A stretch of 64,000 nt of DNA from Pyropia yezoensis (taxonomy: Eukaryota; Rhodophyta; Bangiophyceae; Bangiales; Bangiaceae): positions 7,244,375 to 7,308,374 of the forward strand of contig CM020619.1 of the NCBI GenBank assembly GCA_009829735.1. The letters run 5' to 3'. How positions within the stretch are numbered: position 1 is the stretch's first letter; every line of letters begins with the position of its first letter. The position numbers and the translations under genes are program-made. The notes below the pieces were generated by a model. It was not told the DNA's origin. It worked only from the letters and a program-made list of their open reading frames with translations, and made no database searches. This document shows positions 48,206 through 59,700 of this stretch, piece by piece.

Positions 48206-50626
48206 TCACTCCTGCAGCTCGATTTCCTCCTCCTCGAGCAGCTCTTCCAGACTGCCTGAAAGAGTAGTGCGATCATCCCGAGGCTGGACCCAGTCGGTGT
48301 CCGCATCCGGCTGGGGTGCCTCGACCATCTGCACCCCACCCACGTAGGGCGCCGACGGAGCCGCACGGGTGGCGCCATTGGAAAGTTCCAGCAGGCCTTC
48401 CATGCCATCAACTGCGTCCACACGCACGTCACGGTCGGCGCCCGCACGGCCGTCGTCACTTGCACGACCGCCGCCCAAGCCACGATCACCACCCGTGTCA
48501 TCTGCACGATCGCCTTCACCCGCACCTGAGACACCTGCGACACCGTCAGTTGCGGCTCCAACAGCATCTGCATCAACCGTGTAGGTGCCGTCGTCAGCGA
48601 CAAGTTGAACACGGCGCTCGTCGTCACCGTCACTCAGCAGCAGACCATCCTCAACACGTGTGTGGTGACGCAGGAATGTATTCACCAGTATCATGTGCTC
48701 CCGCCACCCCGCGTAGGAGCCGTCGTCGTTGCCAGTGCGGCGGGCCTTGCGGACGCCAACCACCGTCTCAAAAGATACACACGCCCAGTGTGCGATGAGC
48801 GCCACATGCCCCATAGACGCGATGACGTACTCACATTGACCGATGGCCGCTGCCACCACCCGATCGATCTGTCCCGTGCGCAGGAAGAGAGCCTTCATCG
48901 CGGCACTGGCGGCTTTCTTGGCCGGGTCAGACTTGGCGTACTGTGAGTCGTTGAGCCAGCCCTGCGCTTCTGCCTGGGTGAGTTCTGCGACATCGACGCC
49001 GAGTGATTCAAAGTAGGTCGCCATTGAAACCTTCCGCAGGGCCTCCAATAAGTGACCCTTGACCCGGTTCAGCTTCTCCGACACAGGCGCCCTCTTCTCT
49101 GCTGCCTTGTTCTCCGCATTGATGAACAGACGTCGGCTTTCCATATACTCCTGCGCGCCCGCCCGGTCAACCCGAAGGACGTGCTCTGTAGCCTGGTAAC
49201 AAATGTCGAGCACTCGGGCACCACTGGGCATGACGTGAAGACCCTCGTTCGCCGTCACAATTTCGAACAACATCATCTGCTTGGCCGCGTCGCGCACACG
49301 GCGAACTTCACTCTCGTTCCGAGTGGCCAGCTGCAGCCTGTCATCCTCGTCCGTCGGGTCCGACGTGCCGCGAATATCCGCATCGCGTCCGGCAGCCTCC
49401 GACTTCACCTGCTTGCCGACGCCGTCAAAGACACCTCGGACGGCACCCTGCAGTTGAACAACCGCGTTTGCCGTGCGTTCGTTCCCCACGCCTTGAGAGT
49501 GCAGACTCGTCGAGATCCTGCCAACAGAAGCACTGACATCGCCAAGCTGCTGAGAGAGACTGGCCAGCTGCGAGCACACGGGACGCATGCCCTCGGCAAG
49601 CACTCCGGTGAGGATCGACAGAGTGATAACAGTCTCCTCCGCTGCAGCGTCAGGAGCTCCAGCGGCCGCAGTCGCTTGAGCAGTCGCCTTGCCTTTGCCT
49701 TTACGGCCGCCGGGCTTAGCGGCAGAGCCAGCGGGGAGGGGACGTGGAGGCGGCGGCACCGCAACCGCCATATCGAGGGAGAGTGCTCGCTTGGCACGCG
49801 CCTTGGTGCTTCTCGCTGCAGACTTCTGCACAGCCTTCGTTGCCTTTGCTGTGACGCTTGCCCTAGCAGGCGTCGAAGCGATGGGAGCCTTCGTCAGCGA
49901 CCGGTCGGAGTCCCCAGTGGCGAGAGGAGTGAACCTCAAAGTGCGCTGGGTGGCTGGGACTCGAAGCCGATCTTGGAGAGGAGGCGTGACGAGACCAAAT
50001 GTAACAGGCCGATCAGGATCGCCCAACAGTCCCGGAGGGGTGACAGCGGCCGCTATGGCAACGGAAGTTATGCTCCCAGCTGCCGCTCGCTCGTCGGACG
50101 AAACAGGCGGCGGCGTAATAGGCGACATTGCCAAGCTCGGTTGCGTGGAGGGGACCACACGGGGCAGCAGAGATGGCAGCCGCGACGGTACATCTGGATG
50201 GTCTCTGTTCCAACTGGCAGCAGGGTGCGATGCCTGCGAAGAGCCCGCCGCAGGTACCACGGGCACCCAGCGAGGCGGCCGTGCAGTGCCCGCATCCGCA
50301 GCGGTCGTCGGGACACCAAGCGGGCGGAGAGAAGGAAGCGCAGCCTTCCTTAGGAACGCGCCGACTCGACGGGGTGGTGGGGCCAGACCAGCAGCTGCCA
50401 ACGCTGATGGTGGATCGGGGGCTGGACGAGTCGCAGGTGCTGGATGTGGCGCAGGTGCGGGTGCGAGAGCGGTGCCACATGAAATGAAAGGGGACGCGGC
50501 CCAAGTAGAGGAAGCGCGACCCTCGCCCGCGCGCGCCATGCCAGTGGAATCAACGTCCGCGGGCTGCGACATTTCCTGCGACGTAGGGAGGTGGCTGACG
50601 ACCTCCGGCACGCGTCGGGCTGGCAT
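48206..50626 (-). CDS. Unrecognised 806-residue protein
   Basis: ATG at 50626 (MPARRVPEVVSHLPTSQEMS); the frame is open further upstream to 50737 but with only GTG. The first half is Pro/Ala/Ser-rich with a Lys/Arg-rich block (KATKAVQKSAARSTKARAKR). A helical, complex middle (about 48.8-49.6 kb) follows, including HVMPSGARVLDICYQATEHV, KLNRVKGHLLEALRKVSMAT and AHWACVSFETVVGVRKARRT. The acidic C-terminus ends GSLEELLEEEEIELQE. I do not recognise the family. The balanced middle region without stops argues for a real gene. Its place 2 kb from a Plavaka-like transposase suggests it may be a transposon accessory gene. Confidence 0.6.
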   Translation of the reverse strand: MPARRVPEVVSHLPTSQEMSQPADVDSTGMARAGEGRASSTWAASPFISCGTALAPAPAPHPAPATRPAPDPPSALAAAGLAPPPRRVGAFLRKAALPSLRPLGVPTTAADAGTARPPRWVPVVPAAGSSQASHPAASWNRDHPDVPSRLPSLLPRVVPSTQPSLAMSPITPPPVSSDERAAAGSITSVAIAAAVTPPGLLGDPDRPVTFGLVTPPLQDRLRVPATQRTLRFTPLATGDSDRSLTKAPIASTPARASVTAKATKAVQKSAARSTKARAKRALSLDMAVAVPPPPRPLPAGSAAKPGGRKGKGKATAQATAAAGAPDAAAEETVITLSILTGVLAEGMRPVCSQLASLSQQLGDVSASVGRISTSLHSQGVGNERTANAVVQLQGAVRGVFDGVGKQVKSEAAGRDADIRGTSDPTDEDDRLQLATRNESEVRRVRDAAKQMMLFEIVTANEGLHVMPSGARVLDICYQATEHVLRVDRAGAQEYMESRRLFINAENKAAEKRAPVSEKLNRVKGHLLEALRKVSMATYFESLGVDVAELTQAEAQGWLNDSQYAKSDPAKKAASAAMKALFLRTGQIDRVVAAAIGQCEYVIASMGHVALIAHWACVSFETVVGVRKARRTGNDDGSYAGWREHMILVNTFLRHHTRVEDGLLLSDGDDERRVQLVADDGTYTVDADAVGAATDGVAGVSGAGEGDRADDTGGDRGLGGGRASDDGRAGADRDVRVDAVDGMEGLLELSNGATRAAPSAPYVGGVQMVEAPQPDADTDWVQPRDDRTTLSGSLEELLEEEEIELQE

Positions 50627-50737
50627 AGTGAATGGCGCAAGCAAAGAACGCTCGTCGGCGAAGAGGGCAAAGGCAGAGAAAAGCGGAAATGGACATGGGT
50701 GTGAGAAGCGCGTGTCGGGAGGTGGTGAGACCGGCAC

Positions 50738-52726
50738 GCGTCCCTCTCCCCCTTAAGAGGACCTTCCAGTCAACTAACCTGCACCATGGACACCGCGTGG
50801 AGCACCTGCGGCTGTGGATGGCTCGCCACTGGCCGATCGCATTGCCCATTCACATTGAGAGGCCTTGGTCACGCGGTGAGGAGCGTGGGAGTGGGGAGGG
50901 GCGCAACGTGGGGCAGGGGGGGCGCGGATGGGAGGAAAGCAGCCATCCACAGAACCGTGCGAGAGGACAGGAGGGACCCATTGGGACGCACAACCAGTCG
51001 CGGACCCAACGGCAGCACTGCAAGACGCAGCTAAAAGTAAGCAAGAGGTTCGGAGCCAGAGACGCTCAAGCAGCTTGTCGAGGCGTGCACTGCAGCCCGC
51101 GTCGCGCCCACCCCCACGTCACCTCACTGCCCGCCGATCCGTCCCTCCCCACCGCTATTTCTCCTCTCTCCGTACAGTGCACAACCATTCCGATCCCCCC
51201 CGCCTTCCACACTGGTCATTCACCACTCCCCCCCCCCCCCCCCCCCCCACTCTCGCAGCCCCCTCCCCTCGCAGCCCCCTCCCCTCGCAGCCACGAGCAC
51301 GATCGCCGGATGCAACCGCTGAGATCGAAGTGGAAGGCCAAACTCACCAACAGCGTACCGCTACAGCGTGGGGCTAAGCCTTCTGCGAGGCATTGCATCG
51401 CGACTGCTCGCCGGGGGCAGAACAAGGCCGAGCAAGTCCCGCGGGGCACCCAAGGACCGCCAGAGCTCGAAGATGGGCGACGAAGTCCGCTTTCGCAAGC
51501 AGCGGCCGTCTACGCGGCAAGACTACTGTCCGAGAGCGCCCTCAGATCGGTATTGTTCCTGGTCGGTACTCCAGTACGGCACAGGAGCGCAACTAGGTTA
51601 TCGAAATACATACATACTGCCATTCTATTGGTGCGAACAGTACAATGTTTACACACTCAGCCCTGCAATGAACAATTAGGCCTGCACTTGGTGACTTCAA
51701 AGATGCCGGCGTGACTAGTTAGTGGTCGTGGCTTCGGCAGCGAAGTCGGAGCGCTTCGACAGCTGCTGCCCTCTCGCAGACGGGGCGGAACGCTGTGCGA
51801 GAGAGCAGGTCCTCGGCGGCTTTTCCCGCTGCTGCTCGACGGGACTCGACGGGGCTCGACGGGGTTCGACGGGACCCGTCGACGAGGACGCCGGCCTGTG
51901 TAACTGTACGTTGTTGCCCCCCCCCCCCCCCCCCCCCCCCCCCCGCGCCCACCGAGGGGTGTGCTGTTCTGTGCGTTTGAGTGGACCTTTCGCCCAGGCG
52001 CCCTGAATGACTCGTTCGCGGGGGGTGTCCCTGGGCAACTGCCCACCTCACCTCTCCTGTGGTCCATGTGGTCGGGCGGGCACCCGACGTGGCATGAAGT
52101 GGTTCCCCATCGGCCCATTTTGTGCTAGTTTCGATCACACCGTTGCACTCAGTAGACTCACACTGCCACTGCTTCCTGCGGCCTGAGCGGCTGTGTTGAG
52201 CTGTCTTCTCTCTCTCCCGTGCGCATGCGTGCTATAAAAAGTTCAGGCAATGGTCAATATGCTGCGGATTAGGCGCCGTTCACGACCGCCACGACGCCGG
52301 GGCAGGTTACGAGACAGGCTACGCGGCAGGTTGCGCGGCCGGTTGCGCGGCAGAATGCACATGCCACCCGCGTTGGTTGGGGCGTTTATCTTGTCGGTGT
52401 TGTACGAATACGAGTAACGAGGAGGGCCTGGCGGTGCGGGAGCCTGGCGGTGCGAGAGCCTGTCGGTGCGGGAGCCTGGCGGTGCGGAGGCCTGGCGGCG
52501 CGACTGGATGGCGACGCTGTCGTTGATGTACGTTGGGCACAATTTTCCTCGTTGTACTGATCGGCGTGTGCTGTGTTGATGCAAGCGTGCGCGCGCGCCC
52601 TGGTTATGCCCTGCCAGTAGCACCATTTCACAGGTACTGACTCTGCTTCTTATCTTGGGACGAGCTTTGCCCAACGCTACGCCCTGCCGCCCGCAACCGT
52701 GATGCCTGAATGCCACAGGCAGTGAC
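50738..52726. other. Intergenic repeats upstream of the Plavaka-like gene
   Basis: No gene is supported. The stretch contains C runs of 21 (51228-51248) and 28 (51917-51944), a 10-bp repeat TCGACGGGGC in about four copies (51838-51880), ~12-bp GCGGCAGGTT repeats (52290-52350) and five 16-bp units GAGCCTGGCGGTGCGG (52418-52500). Confidence 0.6.
52233..52240 (+). promoter_or_regulatory. Possible TATA box of the Plavaka-like gene
   Basis: TATAAAAA lies about 490 bp upstream of the first zinc-finger ATG. It is plausible only if the 5' UTR is long. Confidence 0.3.
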
Positions 52727-55700
52727 ATGTCCACACAGCATGGAAAGCGCCCAAAGGCGCTCATATGCTGCTTCTGTGGGTTCGAGGCGAGGAGCCGGAA
52801 TAAGCTGGTGCTGCATCAAAAGGCCATTCACAAAAGGCAAGGCGGAAACGGCATTGCGCCGTTCAAAGTGGGGCAGCGGGCAGCGGCAGCGGCGCACGAG
52901 CGCCGTCTGCAGCTGGCGAAGATGGAGGCGGACCTGACCAGCGTGGCTGTTACGACGGTGCCATACGCGACGGGCTGGATGCGGTCATGGAAATGACAGG
53001 GGACGCAGTGGATGGCAACGACGGAGGTGGTGCCAGCCGTAGGGAGGTGGGGTGTGGAGTGCCCAGGCAAGAGTTTGACTACCAGTCACTGGCGACCAGA
53101 GTGCGCAACCTATACGAGGTGCTGGATGACGCTGCTTGCTCTGTCCCCCTGCTGCAGAGGCACAAGAACAGTCAGCCCGGGCAGTTTAACACCAAGCGTC
53201 CTCGGGCGCTGCAGCAGTTCGTTCTTGGTGTTGGCGGGGCGGGGTTGTCGAGGCGTGAGCAGCGGCTGCTGTACGCGTTCTTGACCGTATGGGACGATCA
53301 CGGAGGCAATTCCCCGATGGACTCATCTGAGGACTTTTCACTACGCGCCGTGTTCCTATCGCCTACCGCTTTTGTGAACGCATTGCGCGACGACCTGGAC
53401 GACGCGGCATTGGATGCAGGCTGGCCCAAGGTGCGCATCAAGGAGGGTGGGGTTGAGTACGAGGCCTACTACCGTCCAGTGCTGGAGACGGTTCTGAAGA
53501 TGTTGAGGGAGACCAAGCGCTTGGCGCCCTGGAGCGGTAAGGACGGACCAGCCGCGCCGACGGATCGCCGTGCGTCGCCAATGGACGGCGACGCGTTCCG
53601 GCTGTGCGAGAAGGATGTCCTTGATGCGCATGGAGTCCGTGCCTATGTAATCGGACTGCACTTATACAGCGACTCAAGCCAGCTGTCCTGGTCTGGGGGT
53701 GCGTTACGGCTACATTATCGAGGGTGGCCGTGTGGTTGCCCATGTTGGGCTGTTTCCCCCCTTTTGCTTCTTGCCTCGCTTTGTTGTTGAAGCTGCTGCT
53801 AACACGTGCTCCTCTTTCATGCCATGTAAGCGATTTTTGTCCCGTCACATGGTTGTCCTCGCCATCTGCCTCCACTACCAGCCCAAAAACTGTACCCTGT
53901 GCGCGTCAGGATGATCAACGACGTGTCCAGCGATGTGACCTGGGTCATCGTCGCATACATCCCACTGGTCCGGAAGCTGACAGAGACGGCCGCAGACGAC
54001 CGGTCCCGCCTTCGTCGATGCGGCATCCTACAGAGAGCTTTGTACGCCTGCATGCGCACCGCCATCGCGGCGAGCCACGTTGGCGTCGAGACGCTTGTCG
54101 GCGACAAGATGTTGACGGCTTTTCCCCGGGTGCTGCTGTACGTGTGTGACCAGCCGGAGGAGCGCTCTGTTTTGTGTCTACGGGCAGGCAAGTGTCAGCG
54201 GCCGTGTACCACGTGCGACGTCAGGGTGGAAGTGTCTGGTTCCGCTACAGCACTCACCGCCAGAGAGCGCAACGTTGTCGAGACATTGGAACGCCAGCTA
54301 GAGGTATCCCTCCTCAGGCAACACAACATCGAGCGGCAGCGGATGGAGACGCTACAGGTCTATCACAGCCTGACGGGGTTTGTTCCTGCCCTCGCTGGTA
54401 TGGCCGGACTCTCAACCCCTCCCTATCTCCTCTACAAGATGATTGGCTTTGACGCACTGCACGTACGTTTTCTTGACATGTTCACGCGGGTGTGGGAAGA
54501 GTCTTGTGTAGTGAGAGAGGGGATCGCAGGGGGGATTCCAGATCAACGCGAGGGTGGTCGTCGTGCCGGCTGTGTGACTCACCATCCTCCATGCATAATG
54601 TAATGTGGTTGTTCTTCTCTATCGCTCGCCTTCCCGCTTGCGTAGGTTCTTGACCTTGGTGTAACCAGAATTTTGGCGCAGAAGCTGGTCGAGGTCTTCC
54701 CACGGATGTGCCACGGGGACGTGCCTTTCGCCGGCTCCGATGCTGCCACGCGTCGCATCACCAATTTCAGGCTGTTGCACCTGGGACGACGCAGCGCCGC
54801 ATGCAGAATCCCTCCAGGGTATATCCTTCTCTCATCTCCTTTGTAATTTCTTCCCTCTCGCATCTTTGACAGCTGTATCCCCCCATTCTCTTCTGCCTAC
54901 CAGCTTATTGCCAAGTTACTCACACTCCGCTCGCGGTTGTGGTGCTCTTCCACATTCCCGCTTGCTTGCTTTGTGGTTTGTCCCCTTCCTTGCACAGATT
55001 CTTTGTCAAAGCTGACGAGACGCAGTCCGTATACACGGGCAAGCATCAACGAGAAGGAGTGGCTACAACCGCCTTTACGGTGGCCGGTCTTTGGCGACCT
55101 CTTCGGGGAGGTCCAGCCCTCGGTACCCCAGTGAACGGAACGACCCTTGGCGAGTTAGGCGGAGCCTCTGGCGGAAACTCGGGTGCGGAAGCGGCAGGTG
55201 GGGTGGGCCGTGGCACAGGCGCAGACGCGGGCCGTCGCCTTGCCATCGCTGATCAGGGAAACGTCGCGTCTGCGGCTGGCGGCGATTCCGGTGGGGACGT
55301 GGCGGAACGCGGAGCAGGCGCAGACGCGGGCAGCAGCGCTGCCCAGCCCCAGCAGGAGAAGACCAAGGGTGTTGCATATGACTGGCCGGCGTACGGCGCC
55401 GTCTGGGGTGACATCCCCATCGACGAAGCGATTACTGCCATGTTTGCTGAGTTTGCCGTTCTGCATGGGGAGCTGACGGGGTCAGTTCGCTCTACGGCCC
55501 CGCCAACAATGACGCTCGGCGTCGGCAGAGCCATCGCAGATCGCGCGGAGCGGTTCATCGTCAAGTACGTCACACCAATCCTGGGGCAGCAGCACAGCAT
55601 TAAGGTGCACAAGTTGATGTGTCACGTGATGGACGCCATTCGGATGCACGGCAACATTGTGAACGGGAACGCGGCCACAAACGAGAGTTTGCACAAGGAA

Positions 55701-56552
55701 GACAAGCCGTACTACGCCCGGACAAGCAGGGACTTGGATGACTTCACGTCGCAACTCGTTGTTCAGGCACAGGGCTCGCGCACCCTCCTACAACGCATCG
55801 CTGAGTGTAATGAAGCGGCCGCAGGCACAGGCGGCACTGGCGGTGCCAGCGAAGAGTCGGCCGCGGCGGACACTGCGGGCCGAGGCGGTGCGATGAGCGA
55901 CTGTGACGACCACTCTGATGCGAGCGAGAGCGAGGAGGCATCCCCAGGCATTTCTGGTCAGGATCTCCCTCGAAGAATGGCGTATCACCTGCCATTGGTG
56001 CCGCTGTCACGTCTTGCTCTCGTTGATGGATTAGCAGGTATTGAGGCCGCCCTGGGGCTTGGGGGTGAAGACCACGTGCGCATCGCGTCGCGTGCGCCGT
56101 TCTTGGCGCGCTTCGACAACGGAACAACGGCGCGGCAGTTGCTGCACGCTTCGCAGTCTTTGGGCGGCAGCCCTTGGTACGACACCGTGCTGTACAATCC
56201 CACGGCTGACAACTCGGCAGTGTCCGTCGGAGAGGTGAGGGCTATCGTGCGGCTCCTGTGTGGGGATGTGGCTGTACTGGCGGATATGGAAGTCGTCGCG
56301 GCCGTACCCCGCTGTCCTCTGGTAGCTCGCGGCTGCACGCGGCTCGCTTGGCACGTCCCTCGGGGACAACAGGAAGTATGCCTGCGGGTGGTGCCGCTGC
56401 AGTCAATACGGCGCGTAGTCCACGTGGTCCCTGACTTTCAGGACCTCATGAATCGCTGCGGTCTTCAGGCCGAGCCCGCTGACATGTCAGCCCCTCGGGA
56501 GGAGCGGTTGGCGATGCGCTACTTCCTGAACGATTTTCACACTTGGGGTTGA
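52727..56552 (+). CDS. Plavaka-like DDE transposase with C2H2 zinc finger, spliced
   Basis: The first segment, 52727-52996, encodes a C2H2 finger (C-x2-C-x12-H-x4-H, CCFCGFEARSRNKLVLHQ). The main model is 52987-53698, 53882-54462, 54646-54818 and 54998-56552, with three GT-AG introns of 183, 183 and 179 bp that restore one frame. Conserved marks: YSD before the first intron, then KLYPVRVRMINDVSSDV; CDQPEE followed by CxxC (RPCTTCDV); FDALHVLDLGVTRILAQ across the second intron; and NESLHKED near 55690, giving a D, D, E set. The zinc-finger ORF overlaps the next by 10 nt in another frame, so that join is unresolved. Family assignment rests on motif pattern, and CACTA-related transposases are the alternative. 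Confidence 0.72.
53699..53881 (+). other. Intron 1 of the Plavaka-like main model (183 bp)
   Basis: Donor GTGCGT, acceptor CTACCAG. The join gives SGAQKLYPVRVRM with the split codon read as Ala. Without splicing the frame ends at 53790. Confidence 0.72.
54463..54645 (+). other. Intron 2 of the Plavaka-like main model (183 bp)
   Basis: Donor GTACGT after GCACTGCAC, acceptor TGCGTAG before GTTCTTGACC. Phase 0. The join gives FDALHVLDLGVTR, a family-typical motif. Confidence 0.8.
54819..54997 (+). other. Intron 3 of the Plavaka-like main model (179 bp)
   Basis: Donor GTATAT, acceptor TTGCACAG. Phase 2 (split Gly codon). It connects RIPPG to FFVKADETQSVYTGKHQRE. Without splicing the frame ends at a TAA near 54845. 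Confidence 0.72.
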
Positions 56553-56784
56553 CCTTTGACCTCCCACCAACATCAATCTTCACCTCTGCTCCCCGCCAAG
56601 ACCCTCGCCATCGCCCCCGCCAACCCTTCGTCCGACCGGCGCACGTGACCCGCGCCGTCGACAACGCTGACGCCCTCCGTACTGCCCGTTCCCTCCAAGT
56701 CGGAGGCGCCGCTCTGCCTCTCCGCCCGACACCCCCCCCCCCCCCCCTCCTCCCGCCCCTCTCCTCCCCTCCCTTTTCACTTGT

Positions 56785-59700
56785 GCTGTTGCGGCCGCGA
56801 ACGCCGCCACCCCGCCCACACCCTCCGGCACCGTTGCGGCCGCCAAGCCCACAACCCCGCCGGCATCGCCGACGCTGTTGTGGCCGCCAACGCCGCCACC
56901 CCGCCCAAACCCTCCGGCACCGATGCGGCCGCCAAGCCCACCACCCCGCCGGCATCGCCGACGCTGTTGTGGCCGCCAACGCCGCCACCCCGCCCACACC
57001 CTCCGGCTCCGTTGCGGCCGCCAAGCCCACCACCCCGCCGGCATCGCCGACGCTGTTGAGGCCGCCAACGCCGCCACCCCGCCCACACCCTCCGGCACCG
57101 TTGCGGCCGCCAAGCCCACCACCCCGCCGGCATCGCCGACGCTGTTGTGGCCGCCAACGCCGCCACCCCGCCCACACCCTCCGGCTCCGTTGCGGCCGCC
57201 AAGCCCACCACCCCGCCCTCGCCGACCTGTTGCCCCCGCCCCCCGCCCACACCCTCCGCCCGTTGCGGCCGCCAAGCCCACCACCCCGCCGGCATCGCCG
57301 ACGCTGTTGGGGCCTGTCTACCCTGCCACCCCGCCGCCCACACCCTCCGGCACCGTTGCGGCCGCCAAGCCCACCACCCCGCCGGCATCGCCGACGCTGT
57401 TGGGCGCCCCCGCCACCCCGCCCCCCCCCGGCCCCTCCTCCGCCGCCGCCCCCACCACCCCGCCGGCATCGCCGACGCTGTTGTGGCCGCCAACGCCGCC
57501 ACCCCGCCCACACCCTCCGGCACCGTTGCGGCCGCCAAGCCCACCACCCCGCCGGCATCGCCGACGCTGTTGTGGCCGCCAACGCCGCCACCCCGCCCAC
57601 ACCCTCCGGCACCGTTGCGGCCGCCAAGCCCACCACCCCGCCGGCATCGCCGACGCTGTTGTGGCCGCCAACGCCGCCACCCCGCCCACACCCTCCGGCT
57701 CCGTTGCGGCCGCCAAGCCCACCACCCCGCCGGCATCGCCGACGCTGTTGTGGCCGCCAACGCCGCCACCCCGCCCACACCCTCCGGCTCCGTTGCGGCC
57801 GCCAAGCCCACCACCCCGCCGGCATCGCCGACGCTGTTGTGGCCGCCAACGCCGCCACCCCGCCCACACCCTCCGGCACCGTTGCGGCCGCCAAGCCCAC
57901 CACCCCGCCGGCATCGCCGACGCTGTTGTGGCCGCCAACGCCGCCACCCCGCCCACACCCTCCGGCACCGTTGCGGCCGCCAAGCCCACCACCCCGCCGG
58001 CATCGCCGACGCTGTTGAGGCTGTCTACCCTGCCACCCCGCCCACACCCTCTGGCACCGTTGCGGCCGCCAAGCCCACCACCCCGCCGGCATCGCCGACG
58101 CTGTTGTGGCCGCCAACGCCGCCACCCCGCCCACACCCTCCGGCACCGTTGCGGCCGCCAAGCCCACCACCCCGCCGGCATCGCCGACGCTGTTGAGGCT
58201 GTCTACCCTGCCACCCCGCCCACACCCTCTGGCACCGTTGCGGCCGCCAAGCCCACCACCCCGCCGGCATCGCCGACGCTGTTGTGGCCGCCAACGCCGC
58301 CACCCCACCCACACGCTCCGGCTCCGTTGCGGCCGCCAAGCCCGCCACCCCGCCGGCATCGCCGACGCTGTTGTGGCCGCCAACGCGCCACCCCGCCCAC
58401 ACCCTCCGGCACCGTTGCGGCCGCCAAGCCCACCACCCCGCCGGCATCGCCCACGCTGTTGTGGCCGCCAACGCCGCCACCCCGCCCACACCCTCCGGCT
58501 CCGTTGCGGCCGCCAAGCCCACCACCCCGCCGGCATCGCCGACGCTGTTGTGGCCGCCAACGCCGCCACCCCGCCCACACCCTCCGGCTCCGTTGCGGCC
58601 GCCAAGCCCACCACCCCGCCGGCATCGCCGACGCTGTTGTGGCCGCCAACGCCGCCACCCCGCCCACACCCTCCGGCTCCGTTGCGGCCGCCAAGCCCAC
58701 CACCCCGCCGGCATCGCCGACGCTGTTGTGGCCGCCAACGCCGCCACCCCGCCCACACCCTCCACCTCCTTCGCGGCCGCCAAGCCCACCACCCCGCCGG
58801 CATCGCCGATGCTGTCGTGGCCGCCAACGCCGCCACCCCGCCCACACCCTCCGGCACCGTTGCGGCCGCCAAGCCCGCCACCCCGCCGGCATCGCCGACG
58901 CTGTTGTGGCCGCCAACGCCGCCACCCCGCCCACACCCTCCGGCACCGTTGCAGCCGCCAAGCCCACCACCCCGCCGGCATCGCCGACCCTGTTGAGGCT
59001 GTCCACCCCGCCACCCCGCCGGCGTCGTCGTGGCTGTCTACATCGGCAACTCCGCTATTACCCTCCAGCGCGGTTGGTGCCGCCGACCCCACCACCCCGC
59101 CGGCATCGCTGACGCTGTTGTGGCCGCCAACGCCGCCACCCCGCCCACACCCTCCGGCGCCGTTGCGGCCGCCAAGCCCACCACCCCGCCGGCATCGCCG
59201 ACGCTGTTGTGGCCGCCAACACCGCCACACCGCCAACACCCTCCGGCACCGTTGCGGCCGCCAAGCCCACCACCCCGCCGGCATCGCCGACGCTGTTGTG
59301 GCCGCCAACACCGCCACACCGCCAACACCCTCCGGCACCGTTGCGGCCGCCAAGCCCACCACCCCGCCGGCATCGCCGACGCTGTTGAGGCTGTCTACCC
59401 TGCCACCCCGCCCACACCCTCTGGCACCGTTGCGGCCGCCAAGCCCACCACCCCGCCGGCATCGCCGACGCTGTTGTGGCCGCCAACGCCGCCACCCCAC
59501 CCACACCCTCCGGCTCCGTTGCGGCCGCCAAGCCCGCCACCCCGCCGGCATCGCCGACGCTGTTGAGGCTGTCTACCCTGCCACCCCGCCCACACCCTCT
59601 GGCACCGTTGCGGCCGCCAAGCCCACCACCCCGCCGGCATCGCCGACGCTGTTGTGGCCGCCAACGCCGCCACCCCGCCCACACCCTCCGGCTCCGTTGC

